Positions 11,194 to 22,370 of a DNA stretch of 64,000 nucleotides are shown here, one piece after another. A program made the translations under genes and the position numbers. This DNA is from Diphasiastrum complanatum (taxonomy: Eukaryota; Streptophyta; Lycopodiopsida; Lycopodiales; Lycopodiaceae): assembly GCA_029204225.1 (NCBI GenBank), contig CM055105.1:51427680-51491679 (forward strand), given 5' to 3'. Position 1 is the first letter of the stretch; each line of letters starts with the position of its first letter. The notes beneath the pieces were generated by a model. The model made no database searches, was not told the origin of the DNA, and was given only the letters and a program-made list of their open reading frames with translations.

Positions 11194-14100
11194 ATGGCTA
11201 CAAATGGAGGCTACATGTTGGAAAGCAATGATAGGCTTACCTCCCTCAACTATTCTACTTGGAAAGTAAGGATGGAGTCTTTGCTTGAGATGAATGAGTT
11301 GATGGATATTGTTGTAGGTGTGGAGGAGAGACCTTTGGCACCTCAAGAACAATTGAGGTATGACAAGAGGGCAAAGAAAGCCCTTCACATGATCAAGATG
11401 AATGTGACAAATGAACTTATCAAAGAGGTTGGTAAGTGCACATCATCTAGTGAAGCTTGGGAAGCCTTGAAGAAGGTTTATGAATCCAAGTCTACTTCTA
11501 GAGTGTTGACTTTAAGAAGGCAAATCTTTTCTTGTATGCAAAAGAAGAGTGAGAATGGACATGCTTTTGTTTTGAGAGTTAAAGCATTGAATGATGAGTT
11601 AGCATGCATTAATGATGGCATAAATAATGAGGAGCTTGTTCAAGTGATTCTCAATGGCTTGTTGGATGATCATGCTAATCTTGTTCAAAGTTATGCTATC
11701 CAAAAATGTTTACCAAGTGTTGGAGACTTGCAAGAGGTCTTGTTGGCTGAAGAATTCAGGTTGCAAACAAGAGTGGGAGCATCTTCTACATCTCAAGGAG
11801 GAGAAGAGGAGGCAATGTTCTCTAAAGGCAAGTTCAAGGGCAAAGGTAAAAGCAATTGGTCTAAAGGGCAAGACCAAGGTGAGCACTCTACTTTTGGCAA
11901 AAAGAAGGATAGATCTAAGCTAAAATGTTTCTATTGTGGAGTCAAAGGGCATTTTGCTAGTGATTGTTTTAAGAAAAAGAGGGATCAAGGGGAAAAGCAA
12001 ACCAATCTAACTATTGATGAGGGTGGGGATGAGCTTCTTTCAAATGATGCTTTTGTTATGTCATCTTGCTTGTTGGCTAATCATGGAGACATTGATCCTT
12101 GGTGGATTGATAGTGGAGCCACTTCTCATATGACATATCATAAAGAGTATTTTTCATCTTTAATGGCATTTGATGGTGATAGGAAGGTAATCTATACCGC
12201 AAATGATGGTGAGTGTGCAATCAAGGGGATTGGCACAATTCCTATTTCACTTTCTACAAATAGGAATATAGAATTGAAAGATGTTTTGCTCATTCCATCC
12301 ATTACCAAGAACTTACTTAGTGTAAGCCAAATGCTTGACAAAGGATTCAAAGTTGAGTTTGATGGTGATGCTTGCTTGATCAAAAAGGGGTGTAGTATCA
12401 TTGCAAAAGGGAAAAGGCAAGGGAAATTGTTCAAGCTTGATGCATGTGTTGTTGCTAACCAAGTTGGATGCATGGCAAATGAACAAATGTCAATTCAAGA
12501 GGTATGGCATAAAAGGATGGGACATCTCAACTACAAGGCCTTGGAGGTAATAGCCAAAAAGGAGGTAGTAAGGGGACTTCCCAAGTCTCTTACTTGCTTG
12601 AATCATGTTTGTGAAGAATGTGCTTTGTCTAAATCACATAGATTGCCATATACTAGATCTATATCTAGATCTAAGATGCCTTTTTCTCTCTTGCATTCGG
12701 ATATTCATGGTGTTACTACAATTAGCAATGGAGGTGCTAAGATGTATGTAACTTTCATTGATGATTTTAGTAGATTTTGTTGGGTTTATCTACTAAAGAG
12801 CAAGGATGAGGTGTTTGATGTGTTTGTCAAGTTCAAAGTTGCTATTGAGACTCAATTTACAACCAAAATCAAATGCTTGAGGAGCGACAATGGTGGTGAA
12901 TACATTTCTAACAAATTCAAAGCCTTTTGCGATGAGCATGGGATCAAGAGGGAGTACACATGTCCAAGAACACCACAACAAAATGGAGTGGCCGAGAGGA
13001 AGAATAGAACCTTGTGTGAGAGTGCAAAGGCAATGAGATTGAATGCTAATCTTCCTAAACCTTTTTGGAGTGATGCTTTGTTGTGTGCAAATTTCCTTTG
13101 CAATAGATGGCCAAGTGTTGTATTGGAAGGAAAAACCCCTTTTGAAGCTTTGTTTGGTACGAAGCCTAATGTCAAGTTTCTAAGAACTTTTGGATGCATT
13201 TGCTACTTCAACATTACTCTTGATGATAGAACTAAGGAGGATCCATCTTCAAGAAAGGGCATTTTTGTTGGTTATAGTGAAGTAAGCAAAGCATATAGGA
13301 TTTATGTTCCTTCAATCAAGAAAGTGTTCACAAGTAGGGATGTCATTTTTGATGAAAGTAACATTCCAAAAGTTGTTTCAAGTGATGATGGTGTTGTTGC
13401 AACTAATGTGCTTGATGACAATGGAGTTGATGACACATTGGATGTGGATGTTGAAGAAGCCTCTTCAAGTCAAATTCCAAGGAGAACTCCAAGGCATAAA
13501 GTGAAACCCTCAAGGCTCACTTATGATGGCAAAGGTAAGCAAGTGGTGGATGGATCCAACTATGCTTTCCTAACTTCTTTTGATGTACCTTCATGTGTAG
13601 ATGAAGCAAGGCAAAAAGAGGAATGGATCCAAGCAATGGATCTTGAGTTTGAAGCACTTATGAAGAACAACACATGGAGATTGGTGGAGCTTCCAAAGGG
13701 CAAAAGTGCAATTGGATGCAAATGGATCTTCAAGGTAAAGACAAATCAAGATGGATCTATCAACAAGTTCAAGGCAAGGTTGGTGGCTAAAGGTTATGCT
13801 CAAGAGCATGGCATTGACTATGAGGAAACCTTTGCACCCGTGGCAAAGATGGTGAGCATAAGAGTAATCATTTCCCTTGCAACTCTTTATGGATGGGATC
13901 TTTGGCAATTAGACATTTCTAATGCTTTCTTGAATGGTGATCTTGAAGAGGAAGTCTACATGGAGCAACCCGAGAGCTATGTTTCTCATAGCAAGCCTAA
14001 TCATGTGTGTTTTCTACAAAAAAGTTTGTATGGTCTTAAGCAAGCACCAAGGAGTTGGTATGCTAGGCTTAACTCTTTTCTACTTTCTCAAAACTTCACT

Positions 14101-15144
14101 ATGAGTGAGTATGATCATTCACTTTACTTTAGAATTAGTGCTAATGATGTTACAATCCTTCTAATTTATGTGGATGACATTATTTTAAGTGGAGGGAACA
14201 AGGAAGATATAGAAGATATCAAGAAAGCACTAAAAAAGGAATTTGAAGTGCATGATCTTGGTCTTTTGAGCTATATCTTAGGAATAGAAGTAATTAGAAC
14301 TTCTCAAATCACTTTTATTTCACAAGAGAAGTATGCTATTTCTATTCTCAATAGATTTCATATGGTAGATGCAAATCCTATTGATACACCTATGGAATCA
14401 CATGTAAAGCTAACTATAAGAGGTAATGAAAGATCCTTCGAGGACATTACTCTCTATAGGAAGCTAATAGGTTCTCTTATATATCTAACCATCACAAGAC
14501 CTGATTTATCTTATTGTGTTGGTAGATTAAGCCAATTCATGCAAGATCCTAGCATAGAACATTGGAAACTAGGAAAGAGGATCTTGAGATACATCTCGGG
14601 AACAAAAGATTTTGGCATTGTTTATAGAGGCTCATCACCTAACTTATTTGGTTTTTCAGATTCAGATTTTGCAGGAGACCTTATGGATAGAAAATCCATA
14701 AATGCACATGCTATTTTCATAGGTGATGGAGCTATCTCATGGATGTCGAAGAAACAAGCAACTATATCACTTTCTTCTAGTGAGGCCGAGTACAAAGCTT
14801 TGACATCATGCACAAAGGAGATGGTGTGGATCAAGAGGATGATTATGGAGCTTCATTTGCTGGATTTTTCAGAGAGTCCAATCATCTTTTGTGACAACCT
14901 TTCAGCCCAAAGTCTAGCAAGCAATCCGGTTTTCCATGCAAGGAGCAAACATATCGAGGTGGCTTACCATTTTGTGAGAGAACAAGTGTTGGCAAAAGAG
15001 ATCAAGCTTGAACATGTCCCATCAAAGGAATGTGTGGCTGATATCTTTACCAAAGCATTGGGAAAGGACTTATTTTTCAAGCATAGAACAAGTCTTGGTG
15101 TACTTTCTAAATCTATGCTAAAACTAGTTGAAGAGGGAGTGTGA
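11194..15144 (+). CDS. A2 gag-pol polyprotein (1316 aa)
   Basis: One intact frame encodes everything needed for a copia life cycle. Gag N-terminal domain lies at residues 15-200 (NYSTWKVRMESLLEM). The CCHC zinc knuckle CFYCGVKGHFASDC is near 244-257. The aspartic protease WWIDSGATSH is near 302. GAG-pre-integrase includes VWHKRMGHLN near 430 and CEECALSKSH. The integrase core DD35E has HSDIHG near 500, RSDNGGEY near 562 and AERKNR near 599. RT has LDISNAFLNG near 905 and YVDD near 992. RNase H has SDSDFAGD near 1155 and EAEYKAL near 1196. The first ATG after the leader is the natural start and matches the N-terminus of related copies. Gag and pol share one frame, as in copia elements. The stop overlaps the LTR start. 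Confidence 0.97.
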   Translation: MATNGGYMLESNDRLTSLNYSTWKVRMESLLEMNELMDIVVGVEERPLAPQEQLRYDKRAKKALHMIKMNVTNELIKEVGKCTSSSEAWEALKKVYESKSTSRVLTLRRQIFSCMQKKSENGHAFVLRVKALNDELACINDGINNEELVQVILNGLLDDHANLVQSYAIQKCLPSVGDLQEVLLAEEFRLQTRVGASSTSQGGEEEAMFSKGKFKGKGKSNWSKGQDQGEHSTFGKKKDRSKLKCFYCGVKGHFASDCFKKKRDQGEKQTNLTIDEGGDELLSNDAFVMSSCLLANHGDIDPWWIDSGATSHMTYHKEYFSSLMAFDGDRKVIYTANDGECAIKGIGTIPISLSTNRNIELKDVLLIPSITKNLLSVSQMLDKGFKVEFDGDACLIKKGCSIIAKGKRQGKLFKLDACVVANQVGCMANEQMSIQEVWHKRMGHLNYKALEVIAKKEVVRGLPKSLTCLNHVCEECALSKSHRLPYTRSISRSKMPFSLLHSDIHGVTTISNGGAKMYVTFIDDFSRFCWVYLLKSKDEVFDVFVKFKVAIETQFTTKIKCLRSDNGGEYISNKFKAFCDEHGIKREYTCPRTPQQNGVAERKNRTLCESAKAMRLNANLPKPFWSDALLCANFLCNRWPSVVLEGKTPFEALFGTKPNVKFLRTFGCICYFNITLDDRTKEDPSSRKGIFVGYSEVSKAYRIYVPSIKKVFTSRDVIFDESNIPKVVSSDDGVVATNVLDDNGVDDTLDVDVEEASSSQIPRRTPRHKVKPSRLTYDGKGKQVVDGSNYAFLTSFDVPSCVDEARQKEEWIQAMDLEFEALMKNNTWRLVELPKGKSAIGCKWIFKVKTNQDGSINKFKARLVAKGYAQEHGIDYEETFAPVAKMVSIRVIISLATLYGWDLWQLDISNAFLNGDLEEEVYMEQPESYVSHSKPNHVCFLQKSLYGLKQAPRSWYARLNSFLLSQNFTMSEYDHSLYFRISANDVTILLIYVDDIILSGGNKEDIEDIKKALKKEFEVHDLGLLSYILGIEVIRTSQITFISQEKYAISILNRFHMVDANPIDTPMESHVKLTIRGNERSFEDITLYRKLIGSLIYLTITRPDLSYCVGRLSQFMQDPSIEHWKLGKRILRYISGTKDFGIVYRGSSPNLFGFSDSDFAGDLMDRKSINAHAIFIGDGAISWMSKKQATISLSSSEAEYKALTSCTKEMVWIKRMIMELHLLDFSESPIIFCDNLSAQSLASNPVFHARSKHIEVAYHFVREQVLAKEIKLEHVPSKECVADIFTKALGKDLFFKHRTSLGVLSKSMLKLVEEGV
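15130..15139 (+). other. A2 polypurine tract
   Basis: GAAGAGGGAG immediately before the 3' LTR. It is the expected plus-strand primer site and lies inside the last codons of pol. Confidence 0.85.
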
Positions 15145-15792
15145 AAAATTGTCAACTAGTAGTATTTTCCTAACTTGAGATTTTGTAGGCCTATGGCCAA
15201 ATAAAAGTTAGAGATAGGTTCATACATGTATGTAGAGGCCCAAAGTATGTGTACACTACTTTTGAGGTCACATTAATTAGAGGAGGTCGAGTGTGGAGCT
15301 CTTCTATTGGCTCATAATTTGGTGCATTCCTATTTGACCAAATTTCTAGGTATATGGGTGAATCCTATTGGACCCCAATTTTAGCCTATCATAAGACAAG
15401 TGGCCAAGAGGCACTATGGCTGCTATAAATAGCCATCTCCACGAGTATGTACACATCTCATTTTCATTCTATTGAATGAATGTTATGCTCTTTGAAGATC
15501 CATCTTCTTCTCTCTCACTTTTTTGTTCATATCTTGCATTCTAGCCACTAGAATTGTGATTTCTTTGTTGCTATGGCTTCACACGTGTGAAATGCAGGTT
15601 GTAGGCTCTGAAGTACGGACAGGGACAGCAAGTTTCTGTTTGTGGAAGCTTATGATCAGATTTTGATGTTTAGTTGATGTTTAGTATGCTTAACATCACA
15701 ATTTCTATCATTTTTTCAATCTAGATGTGCATAACTTCCATGGCCAAGATCTTTATGAAACTTTAGCATCTTTTGGATCTGAGTTTTTCACA
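15140..15792 (+). repeat. A2 3' LTR
   Basis: Same length and, by eye, the same sequence as the 5' LTR. The palindrome lies at 15578-15591. Followed by target duplication CTAGA. Confidence 0.97.
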
Positions 15793-18700
15793 CTAGACAC
15801 TTCTATCCCAAGTATAAACTTTAGGAAGCCTAGATCTACCATCTTGAACTCACTAGATAAGTCAACTTTTACTTTGCCTATGCCATCATCATCATTTCCT
15901 GTCATAATGATGTCATCAACATAAAGAACCAAAATGATGATCTTTCCTTCATTACATTTGAAATATAAAGAAGGTTCATAAGCACTTAGTACAAAGCCAA
16001 GGGAATAGAGAAAATCATGCAACCTAGAGTACCAAGCTCTAGGTGCTTGCTTCAAGCCATATAGGCTCTTCCTTAAGTAGCACACCTTTTGCTCCTCACC
16101 AATCTTGATGAAGCCCTCGGGTTGCATCATGTAGATTTCCTCTTCTAAGAAGCCATTCAAGAAGGCATTTGTCACATCCATTTGGTAGAGATCCCATTTG
16201 AACAAAGTAGCAATGCAAATGATTAATCTAATAGTTACAAGCTTAGCTACAGGTGCAAATGTTTCTTCATAATCCAATCCTTTTATTTGAAGAAATCCCT
16301 TAGCAACAAGCCTAGCTTTGTATTTACTAATAGATCCATCTTGATTGTACTTAATTCTATAAATCCACTTACATGCAAGTGGTTTCTTTCCTCTTGGAAG
16401 ATTTACAAGATTCCAAGTATGATTTTCTTCTAATGCATCATACTCTACTTGCATTGCATCTCTCCAAACTTTAGATTTACATGCTTCTTCAAAAGATGAT
16501 GGTTCTTCAATCAATGTAGCTAAAAAAGAGTAAGAGGTAGAAGATGTAGAGCCTTCCTTTTGCTTTCCCTTGTCCACATAGGTAAGCCTTGAGGGCTCGG
16601 CCTTGCTCCTTGATGATCTTCTTGGCCCCTTTTGACTTGGATCCAAATCTCCATCCTCGGGTTTGTCATGATCCTCCTCGGGTTTGTCAAGATCCTCCTC
16701 GGATTTGTCAAGATCTTCAATGCACAATGGGTTAGATCCATTTGACAAGCTCTTAGCAAATTGTGACTCATCAAAAAGTACATCCTTGCTTACCTTTACT
16801 TTCTTGGATGTAGGATCATATATCCTATATCCCTTGCTATTTTCTCCATAGCCAACAAAGATTCCTTTGAAGGAGGTAGCATCTTCTTTCCTTCTAGTCT
16901 CCAAAGGAATGTGTACATAACAAGTACATCCAAAGATCTTAAAATATTTTACATTGGGTTTCTTATCAAACAAGGCTTGATAAGGTGAGATCCCATCTAT
17001 AGCACTACTAGGAAGTCTATTACACAAATAATTAGCACATGTTATGGCTTCTCCCCAAAATGAGATGGGAAGTGATGCATCAAGCCTCAAGGACTTTGCA
17101 CACTCACATAGACTCCTATTTTTCCTCTCGGCCACCCCATTTTGTTGAGGGGTGTAGGAACAAGTGTATTGTAACTTAATACCATTGATCTCACAAAAGT
17201 CTTTCATTTTATTGGAGGTGTACTCTCCTCCATTATCACATCTTAGTGCTTTGATAGAAGTACTAAGTTGTTTCTCTACTAGAGACTTGAACTTAATGAA
17301 AGCTTCATAAACAAGATTTTTCTTTGATAGTAACTCAATCCATGTGAATCTAGTACAATCATCTATAAAAGTTACATACATCAAGGCACCTCCATTACTT
17401 GCATGTGAAAAACTATGTACATCAGAATGTATGAGATCCAAGGGAGAGAGAGATCTTGATGAAGATTTCTTGTAAGAAGATTTGTGTGACTTTGCAAGGC
17501 CACATGCCTCACACATTTTTCCACACTTCTTGAAAGCTCTTGGTAGGCCGAGAGCTAGTTCCTTGCTTGCCATTGACTCCATAGATTGAAGATTAGGATG
17601 GCCTAATCTCTTATGCCAAAGCTCCACTTGAGTTAGCTCCTCCCTAGCCAAGTTCACACTTTCACTTGCAACATTAGCATCCAACTTGAAAAGTCTACCT
17701 TGCTTAATGCCACTAGCTATGCACTTATCATTTTTCAAGATGGAACAAACTCCATTCTTGAAATGTACATCTAGTCCATTGTCCATTAATTGTCCTACAC
17801 TAAGCAAGTTTCTTGAAATGGTAGGAACATACAAAACATTATCTAGATCTATCCTTTTAGATGTGCCTAAACAAAGAGGTATAGATCCTATGCCATCTAT
17901 CTTGCATGCTTGATCACTAGCAGTGTATATTGACTTCTTAGAGTCATTACAAGATAGAAGAGTAGAAAAATAATGCTTGTTAAAGGACATGTGGGAACTA
18001 GCCCCACTATCTATCCACCATGTGTCTTGACTTGAAGTTGGTGTAGATGCAACCATTAAGGATGTGTTGAATCCATCCTCATATTCTTCCTCTTGAGCAA
18101 TGTTCCCTTGATCTCCTTTGGCTTGTTGATTCTTCTTCAAGTAGCATTCTGAGGCAAAGTGTCCTTTCTTTCCACAAAAGAAACACTTTAGTTTTGCCTT
18201 GTTCTTCACTTTGCCTTTGGAGGTAGATCCTCCATTCTTCATCTCGGCCTCCTTGCCTTGATTTTTCTTGAATGGATTTTGCTTTTTCTTGCCTTTAGAT
18301 GTAAAGTTAGCTTTCTCCTCTCCTCCATTAAGTGACATGCTATCCATTCTTGTCTTGAGGTGTAGAAGCCTACTCTCCTCGGCCACAAGAACATTGTGCA
18401 ACTTTTCAATGGATGGAAGAGAGTCTTGAATGGCAAATGATTGGACTAAGTTGGTAAACTCATCACTTAGACCATTCAAAATGATTTGTACTAGTTCTTG
18501 ATCTTGGATCTTCTCTCCTATTGCACTTAACTCCTTGTTAAGAGATTTGATCCTAAGAACATACTCTTGTCCACTCTCTCCACTTCCTTTCATGCTTTGG
18601 AAAACTTGATTTCTTAGCATGAGGATTCTTGAAGTATTGTTGGATTCATAAATGCTCTTTAATGAATCCCAAGCCTCTTTGGATGAGGTACAAGAAGACA

Positions 18701-18935
18701 CCTCTTTCAAGAGGTCATTGCATACATTTAACTTTATGCAATGTAGAGCTAATCTTGCTCTCTTCTTGTATTTGGCTTGTTCTTGGGGAGTTTGAGGCTC
18801 TTCCTCTACTCCTTGAACTATGTCATATAGATCATGGATCACTAGGAGTGATTCCATTCTCACTTTCCAAATGGAATAATTTGTGGAAGTGAGTCTCTCA
18901 CTTGGTTCCATCAAATATCCACCCATGGATGACAT

Positions 18936-19516
18936 TTTAGAATGAATGCTCTTTTAAAAATCACAAAGATTTTTGAATTTTAAAAGATCTATGAAGTGGC
19001 CTAAAGCTTACTAGAATGCCTATAGGCTTGTCTCTATCAAACTAACACACAAGCTTGAATGATACTCAAAGATCTTACCAAAAATTTCTAGCTTTCACTC
19101 TCACAAAAAAATTGCTTTACACTTTTCTTAGAGATTTCACTTCAACTAAGGATCTGAACAAATCAGCCTCTTAGATCTGATCTTAGACTCTAAAAAGAAA
19201 TGCTTCAATGATCCAAAACACTATTTGGTCATAGGCATTAGTTAGAATGAATCTAGATCAATACTATGCTTCAAAAAGCACCAAAAATGAACTAGTATTG
19301 TGATTTTGGGACCAAAAAACACAAAGTAACTTGAATTGAAAGTTGCTGTACGGTTTCACACGTGTGAAAAGTACATACACAGCCTCCAAGTCGTTTTGAT
19401 CCAAATGATTACAAGCTATCACTCTAGAAGAACTCGCCCTCACTAGTATTGGCCAAAAAACAAATTTTGCCAATGATCTTTACAAGATTTATGATTCAAT
19501 GATCACTCTCTTACTT
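18936..19516 (-). other. B1 leader
   Basis: Untranslated sequence between PBS and gag start, matching the B2 leader at 32881-33462. It contains TTCACACGTGTGAA at 19355-19368, flanked by GTACGG and AGTACA. Confidence 0.85.
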
Positions 19517-19529
19517 AGCTCTGATACCA
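19517..19529 (-). other. B1 primer binding site
   Basis: The reverse complement reads TGGTATCAGAGCT, next to the 5' LTR, matching initiator-Met tRNA. Confidence 0.93.
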
Positions 19530-20391
19530 TGATAAATTTTACAGTTTTTAGGACAATAATGATTGTACTTTACAATCATAGAGAGTTATTGGTTGCTTAA
19601 TCAATGAATCTATCAAGTTCTACACATTAGATCTTGATCTAGATTCACTACACTTGGATTTAAGCAAGAGCAATGGATCAACACATCATTTTTTAGTGAG
19701 AGCGGATTCACACGTGTGGAGTACTGTCCACTGTACGGCCTGCACCTGAAACAACAAGTACAATGATACTAGATAGCAATCATGCATAAAAATCACAAGA
19801 CAAATGACTAGAAATCTCACAAAAGTGTAGAGTGCAAAAGTCTCATCAATTTTCTTAGCAAAATGATGATCCTTTTATGGATCAAGTACATCCATGAGTC
19901 TGGTACAGTCCAGCAGGCCTTCACACGTGTGAAGAGTGCCACATCACTCATATCTATCCATTTGATCCATCCTTGATCCTTATCCAATAGTTGACCTTCT
20001 AGAATATGACTAAAATCCAAAAAGCTAGTCTCCTAGAATATAGGAATATTCCCTACAAAATAGGATCTAAGGAAAATGGTCAACTCTTATCTTCTAGTAC
20101 TCTATACACACATGTGAACATCCACTTGCCATGTGGGAGCATTTACTCATGCACATGCAAGGAAAAGCTAATTTGTAGGTGACTAGTCAACTTGACTAAA
20201 AACTAGTCATTTCATGTTCACACTAACTAGAATGATACAAAATCAATTTGGATATATACAAACATGAAAAGTACATCCTTTCACACATGGGAACATGCTC
20301 CACACGTGTGAAATCATATCATCAACATATTCTAATGTTTGATCAATATTTACATGAACCAATGTCAAGTGAGAAGTGACAATTTTCAACA
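19530..20391 (-). repeat. B1 5' LTR (862 bp)
   Basis: Pairs with 8214-9075. Contains TTCACACGTGTGAA at 19920-19933. Followed by target duplication CTATT. Confidence 0.95.
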
Positions 20392-20396
20392 CTATT

Positions 20397-20586
20397 TTCT
20401 CTCTAGCTTATCAAAGCACTATTTGGACTCACTCCAAAGGTGCCAATCCTATGCTAGGTTAGGAGTGAAACTTACAAAGAGTATCCTATGCTATTTGGCA
20501 TGTGTGACAAGCCACAACATGACCATAATACAATTTACAAGCCATATGACCAAAATTGGTCAAGGTAGAATTGTGAAATTTTAACA
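20397..20586 (-). repeat. F1 3' LTR, inner part
   Basis: Continues 8213 after removal of B1 and ends TTTTAACA. CTCCTCCTC follows, which is the polypurine tract read from the other strand. Confidence 0.85.
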
Positions 20587-21665
20587 CTCCTCCTCACAAT
20601 TTAGCTTGATGAGACTATCTTGGATCAATAATCAATACATGGATAAGAACAATATAACTTCCAGGTTCTTGTTTTATTGAGTGACTATGATCACTCATCA
20701 TGATAAGAGTATGATTTGAGCTCCAAGCTCTCAAATGTAGTGAGAGCTCCATAAAGGTCGTCTTCAAGATCCAAGCTTTGTCTTTGGTAGGTTGTTGAAT
20801 GGTCACCTTGGGCTGCAAAATGTGAGTCTCCTCTTCAAAATAAACATGAAAAACAGCAGCTTTCCATAAGATCCAACTTTTGTATGAAGCACATACAATC
20901 AAAGCTTGATATATCACCATCTTAACTTTATCCACCAAAATAATGAACTCCAACTTGGCATCCTTCCAATGAAGGTCTAATGGATCACAAGTTTGAATAC
21001 ATATTTGAAACTCCAATCAAAGTAGTAATGATCACTATTTCATCATCTTAAGATATATGATGAAAAACAATCTTCATACTAGCATCATCAAAGGACTTTG
21101 TCAAATACATGACATGTTTTCTTTCAAACACAAAATAAGATGAGTAAAGAGAGATATGGATAAAATTCCTTGCTGCTCCTTTCTCTTTACCCAAACCTTC
21201 ATATTGATGTAGATTCAGGCCTCTTTTGCCTTGAGACAAGTGCTCCTTCTCGGGTTCCTCCTTGATGTATTTTTTCTTCATCATGCTCACTTCCTCTTGG
21301 TGTTGATGATGAAAACATGGATCCAAACCATGATCTTCTTCAAGACTCTCAAGGACATTGTTTTCAAGTCTCCAAACCTGAATGTTCTCCTTCTCAATAT
21401 GATCTTTCAAGTCAACAAAACAATCACCAAGATTATTTATACCAAATTTACTAGTCCACAATTGACTAATCAACAATTGCTTGACACTACCAATTTGCAC
21501 TACATACTTGTTGAACTTAAAACTAATGAGGCCAAATACTCTTCAAGGATGATTCACTTATTCTCATACAAGGTTCACAATATGCCTCTTTGAAAATGAA
21601 GTCAAATTCTTTCAACTTATGAATGAAAATGTCATGCTTACTTCTAGCATACTCAAGAGTAAGTA
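20587..21665 (-). pseudogene. F1 non-RT module in the place of RT and RNase H
   Basis: About 1.1 kb between the pol linker and the polypurine tract of F1, where RT and RNase H should be. No YVDD, no SDSDFAGD and no other pol motif is present. The longest minus-strand frames are 21048-21500 and 20615-21016, with a short one near 21523-21660. The short frame includes MRISESSLK, matching MRISETSLK in element K (about 50560). The frame at 21048-21500 includes EKGAAR followed by an aromatic-rich stretch, matching VKGAAR in the D1 module (near 54740). I do not recognise a function. It could be captured host sequence or a non-coding packaging region. Confidence 0.55.
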
Positions 21666-21670
21666 CATAT

Positions 21671-22365
21671 TGTGAAGAATTGCCAAAAATTGGCAAATCT
21701 AGCTTGATCAAAAACCATGTACAACATTGCAAATATTGTGTATAATTGGGTTCCACACATGTAAGGCCAATATGCCACATGGCAACCCACTCCTAATGTA
21801 GGTTAGTTCAAGTCAAGAGAGTTGGTCATGTCTATTTGGTGGTCATCCCTACTTTATAGGACCTACACCTAAGTTTAAGGTGAAAATTTGACCAACTAGC
21901 TACCTACCAAGCATCTAGGATCTAGGCTAGGGTTTCATTTTAGGGCAAGAAGGGTGAGTTAGCTTCCTTATTACATGCTGGAAATCCACCTAACTTCAAG
22001 AAGGAAGTTGAATTTGCTATGTATTCACTCTCTCCATAGTTAGAAGATAGAAAATTTTTGGAGCTCATTGGCAATCTCAAGCTAGTTCACTATGTACATT
22101 GAGTTTTTGTGATCCAAATGAAACCAAATCAATTTCTACTTATTTCTTAGGTTGAAGGCCATACTACAGCCTGTAGTACACATGTGTGGTCTCGGATTTC
22201 AATGTTTATCAATGCTTTTGATTGTTAATGCTTGTTGTTTGTCAAATTGCCAATAGATAAACTTTTTTGTGTCTAGTTTTTTGATAGATTGTTAAGCAAG
22301 CATCCAATCACTCTTGTGGATCTTTTGTAGATCCATTTATGGTCCTAAAGTACAGTACTTTCACA
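21671..22365 (+). repeat. Solo LTR, type H (related to C LTRs)
   Basis: Starts TGTGAAGAATTGCC and ends ACTTTCACA. Flanks CATAT (21666-21670) and TATAT (22366-22370) are a target duplication with one mismatch. It parallels the C-family LTRs through text such as ATCTAGGCTAGGGTTT and GATCCATTTATGGTCCT but is clearly diverged. The internal part was lost, presumably by LTR recombination. Confidence 0.8.
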
Positions 22366-22370
22366 TATAT

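Larger units (their letters stand above)
9932..15792 (+). mobile_element. Complete copia element A2 (5861 bp)
   Basis: LTRs 9932-10584 and 15140-15792, both 653 bp with no difference found by eye. The target duplication CTAGA at 9927-9931 and 15793-15797 is perfect. PBS, one uninterrupted gag-pol frame and polypurine tract are all present. It sits in the RT gene of B1. This is the youngest insertion in the window and the only copy that looks fully competent. Confidence 0.97.
9089..18935 (-). pseudogene. B1 gag-pol, interrupted by A2
   Basis: Coding pieces are 15798-18935 (start Met at 18935, gag to mid RT) and 9089-9926 (rest of RT and RNase H). The A2 insertion falls just after the ILGIEVS text of RT. 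From the N-terminus: gag domain with NYSIWKVRMESL, zinc knuckle CFFCGKKGHFASEC, protease WWIDSGASSHMS, GAG-pre-integrase, integrase with DNGGEY and AERKNRSLCE, RT with YVDDII, and RNase H with SDSDFAGD and CEAEYKAL. Apart from A2 I see no other break. The linker between integrase and RT holds three near-repeats of a short acidic DLDKPEED unit. Unlike B2, this copy keeps the RNase H Glu in the AEY motif. Confidence 0.95.
8214..20391 (-). mobile_element. Copia element B1, split by A2
   Basis: LTRs of 862 bp at 8214-9075 and 19530-20391, with target duplication CTATT at 8209-8213 and 20392-20396. Without A2 the element is about 6.3 kb, nearly identical to B2 (32005-38318) in the opposite orientation. 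I count about four differences between its LTRs (near 8388, 8409, 8422 and 8788), so it is young but older than A2. Confidence 0.95.
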
